From positions 1 to 64,000 of the forward strand of contig JANVCC010000135.1 of NCBI GenBank assembly GCA_025345505.1: 64,000 nucleotides of DNA. The letters run 5' to 3'. This document shows, in pieces, positions 34,273-45,720 of the stretch. Both the position numbers and the translations under genes were made by a program. How positions within the stretch are numbered: the first letter of the stretch is position 1; each line of letters begins with the position of its first letter. The notes under the pieces were generated by a model. That model did no database searches. It was not told where the DNA came from and saw only the letters and a program-made list of their open reading frames with translations. This DNA is from Todiramphus chloris collaris. Its lineage: Eukaryota > Chordata > Aves > Coraciiformes > Alcedinidae.

Positions 34273-36088
34273 TCACGGAGTCCATACCAAGCTATGTGAC
34301 CAAGCAGGGCTGTGTGGGCCCTGATCAGAGCTCATGGATGCTCTTATCTATCCTGTTCATCTGCAGTTTTAATTCCTGTGTGCAGGACATGTGCCCAGGC
34401 AGGACAGAGAAACCTCCTGTGCATTCAGGTCTTGCCTCCTTGCAGAGCTTTGATGTGCAAGGTCACTATGGTAGATACAACCCCTGAGGATGTGCCTGTG
34501 GGTCCATCCCATTTCCAAAATGGCCTGTCCAGTGGGTGAGGGCTGCAGAGGCTGCAGCTGGTGGGGACACTCAGTCAGCAGGATGCTTGGCATGGTGGTG
34601 AAGAGCCCATCTGCCACCCAGCATGTGGCATTGAGTTGGCACCAGCAGTGCCTGTGCTGGCATTTGCAATGTGTGGGGTGCTGAGAGCTCAAGCATGGAG
34701 CTGCTGGCAGGAGACCGCAGAGATGGGGGAGATCTTGGCTGCTTGAGCATGTCTGAGCAGGGCTTCAGGGTCTTGAAGCTCCTGGGTGTAAGGGCTGGGA
34801 CAACAGGGTGGAGGAGGATGAGAAGGCCACCTCTGTGTCTTGCAGCCTGGTGGTTTGAACAGTTGTCTGAGAAACAGGCTCAACTGTCTCCAAGGGGAAG
34901 TGCGTTCAAACCCCTCCATCTCACTTCTGGAGAGCTTCCAGCTGCAAAAGCAGGGCAGCCCATGTCCCAGGCAAACCAGTGCACAGCCAAGGGTCAGATC
35001 CTGGCATCCATGTGGGCAGTAAGAGCTGCAAGTGGTCAGAGCACTCAGTTGGGACAGAGGAAACTGTTGGTGTTAGTGATGTGGTCAGTTAGGGTCAGAG
35101 CAGAGGAGGACCCAGGAAGCTGGTGATATGCTTACACCTCTCTTCTGGAAGCAGGGAGGCTCTGGAGTGGTCTGGGAGCACAGCATTGACCTCTCCCGAA
35201 GGGAAGTGCCACCACCAGTGAGCGGTGGCCAAGCACAGCTGGCACCTGGCAAACATGAATGTAGGGCTTGTTAGCCTGTGCACAGACTGCTGATTGTACC
35301 CTCAGTCACAAACCCTCCTTAATCAAAGCCTGGTGGCATCCACAGAGGTTTCCCAGGCGGATCTGTGGTGCTCAGCCCCCCCACCAGCCAGTCGCAGGGA
35401 ACCAAGGTGGGCACTCAGCCCACCCTTCTCCCCTCTCCCTGTTGCTCCAGCCTCACCAGGACTGTTTGCTGCTGGTTCTGCAGAGATGGCAGCTGCTTTT
35501 GGATTCCCTTCAGAGCAGGTTTCATGGCACTGGGTGGCTGGCTCCATGTTGATCCCAAATCCCATCACACTGTGGGTTTTTCTCACCCTTGGTCTCATGA
35601 ATGAAGCTGCAGACCAGAGCTGTAGCCTGAAATAACTTGAGAGGTGCATCCACTCACACGACCTGCAAAAGGAACAGAGGACTTGGTTGTACAAGGGTGT
35701 ATGCACCTTTGAGGCTTTAGGACCAGCATTTTTCTGTGGTGTGATATTGGTGGGAAGGCACCTACAAAGATTCTGAGGTGATGAGGTGCTGTCTGTCTCT
35801 GATATCATCAGGAGTTAGGTAGGTGTTGCTGGAAGCACCACTGAACCCCTGTTTTGGTCTTGGTGGTTATTATTCAAAAGCCAAAAGGTGGTTATTCTTC
35901 AAAGGTGAGCGATGGAGACCTCTGGAAGTGTTTTGGCTCTTGAGTGTTATTTAATGGAAGGTTTTAAAGCCTGCAAACTCCACTCCTTCAGAAGGCAAGC
36001 CCACAGCCTTGGCTTCTTATGCTCTCTGACAGGCCTACTCCTCCCTACCAAGCTGCAGTAACTTGATGTTTCTTTTCTTTTCCTGCAG
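34273..36088 (+). other. Constant intron 1, last part
   Basis: Ends in a pyrimidine-rich acceptor (tttcttttcttttcctgcag) directly before constant exon 2. Nothing else supported. Confidence 0.6.
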
Positions 36089-36177
36089 CTCCCAGAATGG
36101 AGAAGAAGGTGGAGCCTGGCCAAACAACCAGTTTGACACGGAGATGCTCCAAGCCATGATCCTGGCTTCAGCAAATG
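36089..36177 (+). CDS. PCDHG: Gamma-protocadherin constant exon 2
   Basis: An 89-bp exon. It completes the glycine codon left by exon 1 and encodes [20 protein letters not shown] followed by QAMILASAN and the first base of the next codon. Mammals have [20 protein letters not shown] at the same place. The acceptor is tcctgcag. The donor after AAATG is gttggt, weaker than the consensus. The frame is consistent through both junctions, since 59 + 89 = 148 bases leave one base for exon 3. It forms the middle of the shared cytoplasmic tail. Confidence 0.97.
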
Positions 36178-37641
36178 GTTGGTCTCCATGGCGCGTGGGA
36201 AAACCATGGCACTTGCTCTCGCGTGGATGTCTCAGATGCATGCTGGCAGATAAGAGGCTGGTGGGATTGATACGTCTGGGTTAACTGGGGTGGCTTTGCA
36301 AGCCCTTCTTCAAGAGATGCTGGTGGAAGAGCACTGGTGTCTGTGTTACCCTGAAGAGGAGAGGGGTTAGCAAGTATTCAGTCAGATGAGATACCAGCCA
36401 TCCATCAGCATCAGGCATGATATAGATGGGGATATCTCTTCCACCCCAGCTATGTGATCTATGTATTAGAATATTATCTGGCTTGTAATGCAGTTGTGTT
36501 ACGTGAAAGATCTGTTCTTCAGATGATCTTTTATCAACTGCATGGTTCCAGAAGGTCACAGTAAATGAAATGTCTGCTGTGTTGCCACTTGCTGTAAGGT
36601 GAGGAGGTAGGAAGCCCGGAAGATTTGCTCCTGGTTAGAGGCTGAGCCAGGAATACAGTAAATGGCTGACTCAGTATCCCCAACAAGTCTCGTGTCCAGA
36701 GCCGCCAAGCCACAGGCTCGCCAAGGTTTGTCCCGTTGGATCCTCACAGCTGTAGTCACAGGGGTTTGGTTTGGGGTTGTTTTGGCTTGGTTTGTTCTGG
36801 TTTGTGGAGGTGCCGCGTGGAAGCAGTGGGCAGGGATGGGTGTTCCCATGCACCCCCTGTTTTCATGGCTTTCTATAAAAGTGCAATTATCACTCTGTGC
36901 AGCACTATGGATAAAGAGGCTCGTTTTCATACAGCCTTTATTTATAAATACCTCCAAGTCTTTCACCCCCCCCACCCCCCCCCCCCCGATTTAAAAATAG
37001 AAGCAACAGCACAGCCATAAAACCCCGTGCAAAATGCTTTGGATGTTTCCTTTGAGCTGTTGGGAGAGCAGGAATCTGGGGGAGGAGGGATGGCTTTGGT
37101 GTTGCTTTCTTGGAAAGCTGCTGCAGCTGAACTTTGCTGCTCTGGAGACACAGGGCAGCCTGGAGACGCAGCTGCCATGGCTGGGAAGGGGACGAAGGTC
37201 TTGGCTAAGGGAGTTGTTTACACTCAAAGGAAAGAAGCAATGCGAAAATGTGTCTCTGCTCTGAAAGAGACGATGGAAAAAATAACCTCCGGGTTTACAT
37301 GTGGTTATCATCACCCGGTGCCTCCAGATCCGGTTTCCTTGCTCACGAATAAAGCCGTTTTTCTGAGCGCTGCTCCAGCCCAGCGGGCCCCAGGACCTGG
37401 GAGCTGAGCGTCCCTTCCAGGTTAAGCACCGACTTCCACATCGCCCCGGGCCCTGTTGCAGCAAATCTCCCCCAGTCCACGAGTCTCTAACAGCTCTAAC
37501 CTCTCCCACGGCCTCAGTCCGCCCAGGGAGCTCATTTGAATCCCATCCATCCGCTAGATAAGGGCTGTCCCCGCTGCAGCCCGGGGAGAGGATGGATCCG
37601 TGCGCTCCATCCTCCCTGCTGCTGACTCCGGTCCCTTGCTG

Positions 37642-37687
37642 GGATGGATGGATGGATGGATGGATGGATGGATGGATGGATGGATGG
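37642..37687 (+). repeat. (GGAT)n microsatellite
   Basis: About 11.5 perfect GGAT units in constant intron 2, likely polymorphic in length. Confidence 0.95.
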
Positions 37688-37772
37688 GGACACAGCACAA
37701 GCTTTGCCACCAGCACTGTGTTTTCCCGTCTCTCCTGCTATCCCCACACCCCCTGCTTTTCTCCTCTCACTC

Positions 37773-37912
37773 ATTAAGCTAACCGTGTTGATTGGAGCAA
37801 GCTTCGATTAGGGGTAGTGCTAATTGCCCACTAAGCGTTGTGCTTACCCATTCTTGGGTAATGTTTCCCGGCTATTTAAATGATCCTTATCTCTTACTGT
37901 CACCTGCTGAGC
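37773..37912. promoter_or_regulatory. Candidate conserved non-coding element
   Basis: A 140-bp AT-rich island within GC-rich intron DNA. It is dense in homeodomain and related cores: GATTGG, GATTAG, GTGCTAATTGC, ATTTAAATGATCC. It has no repeat character and no frame. The composition resembles conserved developmental enhancers. The call rests on appearance only. Confidence 0.3.
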
Positions 37913-40900
37913 TCTGTCCGAGCTCTGGGGTGGCAGGTGGGACACAGTGAGTGACACAGGACACGACGACGTGTGCCTTTTGCTCCCGCACGGAGCTCTC
38001 GCTGCTCGCTTGCACCGCATCACGTCAAGCCCACGCTCGGGTCTGTGCTGAGCAGAGACCTCCCGGGAGGCTGAAGGTCCTCTGGTGCTTCTCTGCTTCA
38101 TGAAATAGGGATACCCCCCCAAAAAGGGGCTGGTGATGCCCTGCCTTCCTCCTTACCCTGTGCCAGGGGTTATCCTTCACAAGAGGCAAGAGCTGGCCCT
38201 GCCACACCAAGTCTGCAATTAAGTCGCCAAGAGATTAAATCGCTTGCCCCATGGTTAACTCACCCTACCAAGCCAGAGTGCCTGGGGAGCTGGTTTCCCC
38301 CCAGAGCTTTTCTGTAGGGCTTCTGTTACCCTTCCTGGGCTCCCTTCCTCTCTATCTTCCTCCCTTGGAGCTGGGAACAATGCGAAAAGAGTGTTTTGAG
38401 CCATCTGAAAGGGCAGGGGCAGCTGCTAAGACAGACCAAGGAGCACAGATGCTCCAGGCCACCAGACACTGAAGGGCAGACATCCTGTCCTTAAAATACT
38501 CTGGCTTCCAGGGAGAATTTAGAGGGGTGCCATGAGATAGTGGGAGAGCAGACAGAAAGGCAGCTCGAGCAGGTCCTTCTCCCCATCTCCGCTGCCCGCA
38601 GGCAGGGCCAGACACACTATATCGGGCTCTCCAGAAAGCCCCCCCAGCAGCTGCAGCAGCACATGCTCTGGGGCTGCCCTCTCCTCCCCTCTGCTGAGTG
38701 AGGGCAATGGGGCCTCTCTCTGGTTATTTCTGGTGAAGCCCAGATTCTTGTTTTTCCTCCTCAGGACCTTTCTGGATAATGGGTTGGCTGCTGGTAATGG
38801 CTGAGTGTCATTTTACCAGCACCAAGGGCTGAAGTGCCCTGCTTGGCAAGACCGGCGCGGTGCCCATTTATAAACCTCTATTGTCCCTGTTCTCTCTTCT
38901 TTTCAGCCTTAATGTCAATGTTACCTAGAAACAGCCCCTTTGCTTTTACCCGGGACCAACTGGAAGCCTGGGAACTTCACAGGCGGCTTTTTCTCCCCCC
39001 ATGAAGGCTGCGCTGTGACTACAAACTAAGTCACAGGGACTAATTGTCCTGGATGCCACTGGCAGCCCCCAGTTCCCTTGCTGTCCTGGTGCAGCTGGGA
39101 TGACATCCAGTGAGGAGGGCACAGGAGAAGGTGCCCAGAACCCCAGCTGGGCTGTATCTAACTGGGGGAGCCCAGGAAAAAACCTTTCCCCCTCTGCCAG
39201 AGGCCATAGTCCACCTACAAGTGGGTCCATGGCTGCAGCCTGGCTTGAGAGCACATCTCCAGCATCTCCAGCCATCCTGTCCCTGTTCATAGCACCCCAA
39301 CAGGTGTGGGTTTGAGTTGGTTATTAATGAAGCAATCCACTAATGAGACAAGCAATAAGTAACACTAACTGTATATAGACATGTCCTCCAGCCCAAGGTC
39401 CTCAAAGCTCCACCAGGTCTGGGACCCTTGGAAAGGGGACTGTAGAGAAGTTCTCCTGACAGTGAATGCTTCCAGAGTGGAAAGCAAAAAATTCCCCACA
39501 CTGGTTTGTGTGTTTGTACACCCCTCTTGCTCATCCCCTGGCCTTGGTGCACAATATCCTGCCTGGTTTTGGACACTCTGAGTGTTTTTCTCTGTCTGCC
39601 CCAGCAGAGCAGCTGGAACGTTTCAAGCTGCAGTTGCTTCATACTCCTGACCCCTGCGAGGGGATGTGCACGCTCCGATATTTCAGGGGGCTGGTGGGAT
39701 GTAGCTCAGCTTTTTGTCTAGCTCTCTGGCTGGCTCAGCCACCTCCATCTGCTCTGGGGATAGCTGAGGCAATGCAGAGGCGTGCACAGCTCTGGTCTGG
39801 AGCGAGGAAAAACATGAGGGGACCAGCCCACGTTCTCTGCTCATTGTTTTTCTTTATTCCCTCAGTGTCTGCCTGTGAAAGGAGGAAGCAGCAGCCCTAG
39901 GCTCAGCTTTGGGTCCTTTCAGGTGCTGGCTTTCTCCAGCCACCCAGGAGAGCGTGTCCACAACCACATGCACGAACCAGTTAAAAAGGCTGAGATGAGA
40001 TCTGTGATACCCAATGCAGAGGCAGGGAACCATTTCTGAGCAGGGCTGTGCACAGATCCCACCCTGAGCTGTGCACAGATCCCATCCTGAGCCGTGCCGG
40101 AGCAGATCTCACGGCAGCTCATGGCAACAGCATCGCTCGTGTTTTGCCATCCCTCCGTGCTCGTTTCTCCCCCTGCCCCCTTTGCATCCCCCCTGCCTCC
40201 ATCTGCTCCTTCCAGCAGTGCCCCAACACCCCAGGGAGGGGTGGAGGCCCTGTGCCCTTCCCCCTCTCTGCGCCTGCTCATTCCATGCTGGAGCTTTGCA
40301 GAATGACAGGGATGAATTTGCCTTCCCCTCCCCCCGCTCCCAGATCTGGACCATCAGACACGCTTCAGCATCGATTTGCTTCGTGCTTGGCTTCCTAGAG
40401 CCATTTTATGGTACTGCAGGGTGTGTGTGTGTGTGGATTTTCTTTCTCCTCTCATGCACTCTGCTCCCTGAATAAACCTGGCTGGAGAAAGACTGGGGGC
40501 AGGGTTTTAAATGCAGCGGAAAAAATAATAATATTGGATTTCCCTTAATGCATTACTAATGGTTGTGGCTCTACAGTATGTTTGCAATGGGCCACTTACG
40601 GAGGAGGGGGGGGATGTTTTCTGGGGGGGGGTCAACCAGGGGAGGAGGTCAGAGCAGACAGGCAGGCAAGGAGGGAGGGACAGGCAGCCCATGGCCACTG
40701 GGGATGGAGCAGAGATTGCCATACCCCGACCAGCCTCCAACCCCAAATCCCAACCTTTTAACAACAATGTGAGATAGAAAGGAGGGATTTTTGGTACCAG
40801 CTGCACTGTGCTCCCTGTAACCGTCCTGTGAAGCGGTAGCGCTGATGATGAGGGGTGGGGTTGAAGGTTGGTAGTACCCAGGTCTGGGTTTGATACCCCA

Positions 40901-40998
40901 GTGAGAGCCTTTCAAGGCTATTGGAGCTCAGGGTGATCTCTGACCGGCATTAACAACCTGCCCTTCTCTTTTTCCTCACCTTCTGACATCCCCCACAG

Positions 40999-41225
40999 AA
41001 GCCGCTGATGGCAACTCAACCATGGGTGGTGGGACGGGCACCATGGGGCTGAGTGCCCGCTATGGCCCCCAGTTCACCCTGCAGCACGTCCCCGATTACC
41101 GGCAGAACGTCTACATCCCGGGCAGCACTGCCACCCTCACCAACGCCGCTGGCAAGCGCGACGCCAAGAGCGCCGGCTCCTCGGGAGGCAACAAGAAGAA
41201 ATCCGGGAAGAAGGAGAAGAAGTAG
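40999..41225 (+). CDS. PCDHG: Gamma-protocadherin constant exon 3 with stop codon
   Basis: The last coding exon. It opens by completing a Glu codon (G|AA) and reads [54 protein letters not shown] and the lysine-rich end [10 protein letters not shown], stopping with TAG at 41223-41225. This is almost identical to the mammalian gamma constant tail. With exons 1 and 2 it gives exactly 124 residues, the mammalian length. The constant tail is known to bind cytoplasmic signalling partners such as FAK/PYK2 in mammals. An internal ATG at 41022 makes a 67-aa open frame, but it is only part of this exon. Confidence 0.98.
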
Positions 41226-42461
41226 AGAAGAGGAAGAAGGAGACCTTAGAGCTACAGGGCAGCCGGCTCCAGCACTCCCCCAAACCACAGCTCAGGCCAG
41301 AGGACGAATGTGAATTTGGTTCTTCTTTTTTTTTTTTTCCTTTGGTGACGCAGAAAGTAGGAAACGCTGCGAATGTATCTCATCATCATCAGAGCTGGGA
41401 GCAGGGCTTCGCTGCTCTTAGATCTCATGATGAAACCCAATCCGGAAGCTAAACTCAACGCAAACAAGTGCCCTGTGAATACTTGCTGATGTTTTATACG
41501 ATCCCTCGGGTATTAGGACCTGCAAGGGCGGGAGGTCTTCTGCCGTGTCCTTGCATCCGATTTGCTCCCAGATAGTCTGAGCAAAGCACGAGGCTCGTGC
41601 TCAGCTTTGTCCAGTGTAAATAATTCCAATGCTGATCTTTTCACTTATAGACCTCCGATCATTTTTTTAAAAAAAAAATTATTTTTGGGAAGGAAAAAGC
41701 AGTTCCTAGCTTCGAGCCCATGATCTTTGCTCTTAAATGTTCCATTTAGTGAAATTCACCCCCAGTTAATGACAGCGATGGATTTGTTGCTGAGGAGTTG
41801 GTAGGGAGTGCTTCAGTTCCTGCTTACCTGGAAAAAAAACCAACCCAAGTGTTTATATTGCATGAGTCAAAGGGAATATGGCAAAGCTGCATCCTAAACA
41901 TGTTTTTTTTCTTTTAAAAAGCGCAATCACTGATGGCCTGAGATATGAGACAAAAAAAACCCCACCCTCCTGATGTCTAAGAGGTAGGGAATTCCATGAG
42001 GAGCACACTGAGTTGCGTGGCAGCTGCCCTGGCGGTTCTAGGGGTCTCCGAAGAGCAGACACATCTCAGAAATAAGTAAATATTTATATGTACAGTCAAT
42101 GTTCTTCTGGAATGAAAGCTAAAAGAGAGCCTCGCTCCCCTGGGGCCAGGCAGCCGCCTGCCCAAGTCCCCGCCCGAGGGGACGAGGGGACGATGCTTCA
42201 CATTTTCCGCACGCCGTGTCTGCATGCGCGCCCTTCACCTCCCACCTGCAGTAGCGCAGTTATCCCCACGGACCCACGCCAGCCCTCGCATGCCCACGCA
42301 GCGTGGTGTGAACGCGCTGGCAGCTGCCCGAGCCTCCCGGCTGGGGCTACCTTGGGAGGGGGGCAGGGGTAGGGGGAGGGGGGGTGGGATCGGTCAAGCG
42401 GGATGGGGGGAAGTCAGCCTTTCTTATTTGGGGTGTAGACCGCAGATAAGAGGGTTTTTCT

Positions 42462-42498
<37 letters not shown>
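42462..42498 (+). repeat. G37 homopolymer
   Basis: Thirty-seven consecutive G residues followed by TTACCC and a further G run, within the predicted 3' UTR. It could form stacked G-quadruplexes. Its exact length in the assembly is uncertain. Confidence 0.9.
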
Positions 42499-42501
<3 letters not shown>

Positions 42502-43518
42502 CCCGGGGGGGGGGGATCCACGGGGCTACTGGCGCATGGCTTTTGGTGCAGAGTTGGTGACCAAGTAAGTGACAGTTGGTTTGGTGGCAACTTGGGGACC
42601 ACATTGGGAGGAGGGACCTGAGAGCTGGGGGTGAGCACGGGGTGATGCTGCAAAGCTGGGGTGACAAGGGGTGGGGCTTCACATGGGACCACACCAGGCC
42701 AGCCTGGACAAGGTCCCACTGGCTTTGGGCTTTCCACCCCATGGAAGGAATTGCAGGATGAAGAACAGGATTTCTCCACGTGCCCATCACCTTAGCACCA
42801 GGCTGGCTTCCCGTACTAAAGCAGCTCTGAGCCCCTGGGGAAGGCAGGAGGGGGAGGGCTTTGTGTAGCCAGAGGGGCCAGGAAGGGTCCACAACGAGTT
42901 TCCCAGGGGTTGTGTGTTGTTTTTTTTCCCCTTTTTAATCACTAACACGTAACTCACCCGAGCTGATCCAGCCTCTCAGCCAGGCTCTGCCATGGCAGAG
43001 GCCACCCCCACCCCACCACCCCTTCCCCAAACCCAGGGCAGCAGCTGACACGTTTCATCTGGATCCAGCCAACCTCCGACACTGGCTGTGCTGGGAGCCG
43101 TTCCACTCTGTCCCCTGCAGCTGCCACCTACCCCCCTCACCCCCCCCCAACCCCCGAAATGCTGTAGCTGAATCGTAGTCTTTATATTTCTTTTTAATCT
43201 GCAATCTGAGCGTAGCGTAGCGAGTGTCGTGTATTTAGTGGCGTGTTCATTTTTAATCTCAGTAACTAACTCGTGGACACCAGTATTCTCGATTTTTCTC
43301 TGTATCTTCTTTCCATGTGGTCTGTGCTCCGAGTGTACGTGAAATGAAACACGTTTTTGCCCTTTCAATGTGTCTAATATTGAATTATACTTATATATTA
43401 TATATATGCTTATATCCTTCTTATACCCATATAGACCGATGTCGATGTGTTACACGCAAGTTTTATACTCTAATATTTATATTGCTTTTTTTTTTTTTTT
43501 TTAGGGAAAAAAAAAAAA

Positions 43519-43524
43519 AATAAA
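43519..43524 (+). terminator. PCDHG: Poly(A) signal AATAAA of the PCDHG transcripts
   Basis: AATAAA at the end of a long A run, followed 15-20 bases later by the GU-rich GTGTGTTTATT. It sits 2.3 kb past the shared stop codon, a plausible distance, and the AT-rich character ends immediately after it. Confidence 0.75.
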
Positions 43525-43811
43525 ATTTTTGAATCGAGTGTGTTTATTCTGAAGGGATTGGGGCATAGGTGGGGCTTGTGGTGAGGCTTCTCATCACAGG
43601 GCGTGCTTCAGTCCCAGCTTGTCTCTGACAGTGGAGATGCCCTTGGGACACCCCCATCCTCGGGTCCGATGCTGAGGCTGGCATGGCTGTGGGTGGCACT
43701 GATGTGTGCTCTGGCTGGTGGTTTTTGGGGAAGGGCAGAGCAGACCCTGTACGCTCACCCCAATGGGATGATCTCATTGGCCATGGCTATAACCCCTTCC
43801 CCAGCGCCAAG

Positions 43812-44167
43812 AGGATCTAATTGCCCCTCCCTGTCACTGGCAGGGATCCCATCACCCTTCCCAGTCCTGCAGGAATCTGGTCACCCTTCTCCATCACTAA
43901 CAGGGATCTGATCACCCTTCCTCAGTCCTGGGGGGCATACAGCCACCTTTCCCCAATCCCGGGGGGGGGATCTGATCACTCTTCACCATCAACAGTGAGG
44001 ATCTGGAATCCAATTGCCATTCCCCACTGATGGCAGGGATCCCGTCACCTTTCCCTGGTCCCATGGGGGAATCTGGTGACCCTTTCCCATCACTAGCAGG
44101 GATCTGGTCACTCTTTCTCAGCCCTGGGTGGGGGATCCAGTCCCCCTTCTCCAACCCTGGGGTGATC
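43812..44167 (+). repeat. Degenerate ~31-bp minisatellite
   Basis: About eleven imperfect copies of a 29-32 bp unit (one of about 41) of the form CAGGGATCTGGTCACCC, then TTCTCCATCACTA or TTCCTCAGTCCTG. The two endings tend to alternate, suggesting a dimeric higher-order unit. It begins about 270 bp after the PCDHG poly(A) site. Confidence 0.85.
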
Positions 44168-44683
44168 CATTTCTCACGGCGCTCAGGTTCCCCCAGCTGC
44201 GTTTGGAGGGAAGAGGGAGATGGAGGGGATGTCAGGAGCAGGACGAGCTCCCGAACCCCCTCCGTGCTGGGGTAGGAGGGGAGGGTTCGACACAGGCCGG
44301 GCAGAAACAGCCCGTGTCGCAACCACGGAGGGAAAAATAAACTGCTGCTGCTGCCCAGATGGGAGAGGAAGGGGGGGGCACAGCAGCCCCGGCAGACAGA
44401 CGGACAGACAGACAAAGCCCGGAGAGGGCTGGGAGGAGTCTGGGCTCGGTGCGTGCCTGTCTGCAGGACGCAGCTCCCTCTGCCCGCACTCCCATCCCGC
44501 CCCCCAGCACCCCCCGGGACAGAGACCACTCCCCCAAACTCCCTTGAAGAAAAACAGACACTCCCCAACTCCCCCTGAACCCCACGGAGACATCCCCCCA
44601 ACTCCCCCCCCCCCAACAAATCCTGCTGTGCTCCCATGGAAACCCCAGGACATCCCCATGCACCAATCATAGGGACCACCCCC

Positions 44684-44783
44684 NNNNNNNNNNNNNNNNN
44701 NNNNNNNNNNNNNNNNNNNNNNNNNNNNNNNNNNNNNNNNNNNNNNNNNNNNNNNNNNNNNNNNNNNNNNNNNNNNNNNNNNN
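44684..44783. other. Assembly gap of 100 N
   Basis: Exactly 100 N, flanked on the right by a 20-base C run (44784-44803) and on the left by C-rich sequence. A gap of exactly 100 usually means unknown size. Frames reported across it are meaningless. Confidence 0.99.
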
Positions 44784-45429
44784 CCCCCCCCCCCCCCCCC
44801 CCCAATTTCCCCTGCACCCCACCGAGCTGACCCTCCTCACTTCCCTGTGCACATGGAGACAGCCCTGGTCACAAAGATGAACACACGTGTGCAAACACAC
44901 ACACGTGCACCCCCGTGGAAGGGGTTTCCAACCAGAGCATCCCACTTTGGAGCAGGCAGTCCCAGAGCACAAGAAAGGGCACAGGGGTGACCGGGCAGGG
45001 ATCTGGTGCTGTGGGGTCCCTGTCACCCAGTGCCCTCTGTCCCCAGCCCAGGGTCTATCAGCCCTCCCACACTGGAACACATCAGGGACATCTCCAAGGA
45101 TCAATCACACCGACCCACTGCTAAAGGGGAGCAGGGCTGAGCACACCCAGGTGTCCCCTGTGGGCTGTCCCCAGCACCCATCCTAGCCAGGGTACCATCA
45201 TCCCAGGGCATCGCTGCCCAGTCTGCTGGTGATGCTGCCAGGCACCCAGAGCTGGATGGTTGTGGAGGAACAAGGGGATGATCAGGCCAGCAGGTCCCCG
45301 CTGGTGGTGGGAATCAAAGAGCTGCGGGTGCAGCTCTGGCTTCAGGAGCCCAAAGCCTCCCTGGTGCCCTGAGCCCCACCGTGTCCCCAGCTGCTGGTGT
45401 CGGTGGAAGGATGTGTGCAGTGTGAGGAT

Positions 45430-45720
45430 ACCTAGTTAGTTCCATTTTCCTTCTCCCCTCTATTGCAGTGAAATCACCCACGGGCACTGTGGAAACCGGG
45501 AAGGGAAATGCACAGAAGTGGAAACCTGGCCAATTAGTGCTGCTGAAGGGAACCCGGTCAGCCGCACTAATTAGCAGGGACACGTGGGAGTGCGAACATG
45601 TTCATCACTGACTTCCAGAGCTGGGGCGATGAGAAAACGGAAGCCAACAGAAACAAAGCCCCAGTCACAGCCCTTGACAAAAGGGACACTAAGAAGGTGA
45701 TAAGACCAAGTCCTGGCAGC
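45430..45720. promoter_or_regulatory. Candidate enhancer with homeodomain inverted repeat
   Basis: A compositionally distinct block about 2 kb after the poly(A) site. Its core is an imperfect inverted repeat: CCAATTAGTGC at 45530-45540 and GCACTAATTAG at 45564-45574, each containing a TAATTA/TTAAT-type homeodomain site. Around it are TGGAAACCGG and TGGAAACCTGG repeats. The position matches where mammalian PCDHG control elements lie, but function is inference. Confidence 0.3.

Larger units (their letters stand above)
36178..40998 (+). other. Constant intron 2
   Basis: A 4.8-kb intron. It holds a C run near 36967-36987, a (GGAT)n microsatellite (37642-37687), an AT-rich candidate conserved element (37773-37912), a short tandem duplication (about 40046-40101) and a GT run (40421-40435). 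No CR1 copy recognised and no gene supported. It ends ccccacag at 40998. Confidence 0.7.
41226..43545 (+). other. PCDHG: Shared PCDHG 3' untranslated region
   Basis: About 2.3 kb from the constant-exon stop codon to the poly(A) site. The AT-rich first part, and the last part from about 43,170 with its TATATATTATATATATGC stretch and T and A runs, look like genuine UTR. The middle (42,120-42,560) is strongly GC-rich and contains a G37 homopolymer. The cleavage point is inferred from the signal at 43519 and the following TGTGTTT. Shorter forms using earlier sites are possible. Confidence 0.75.

Noticed and set aside
44232-45104. Open frames spanning the N run
   Set aside because: They exist only because N does not produce stops.
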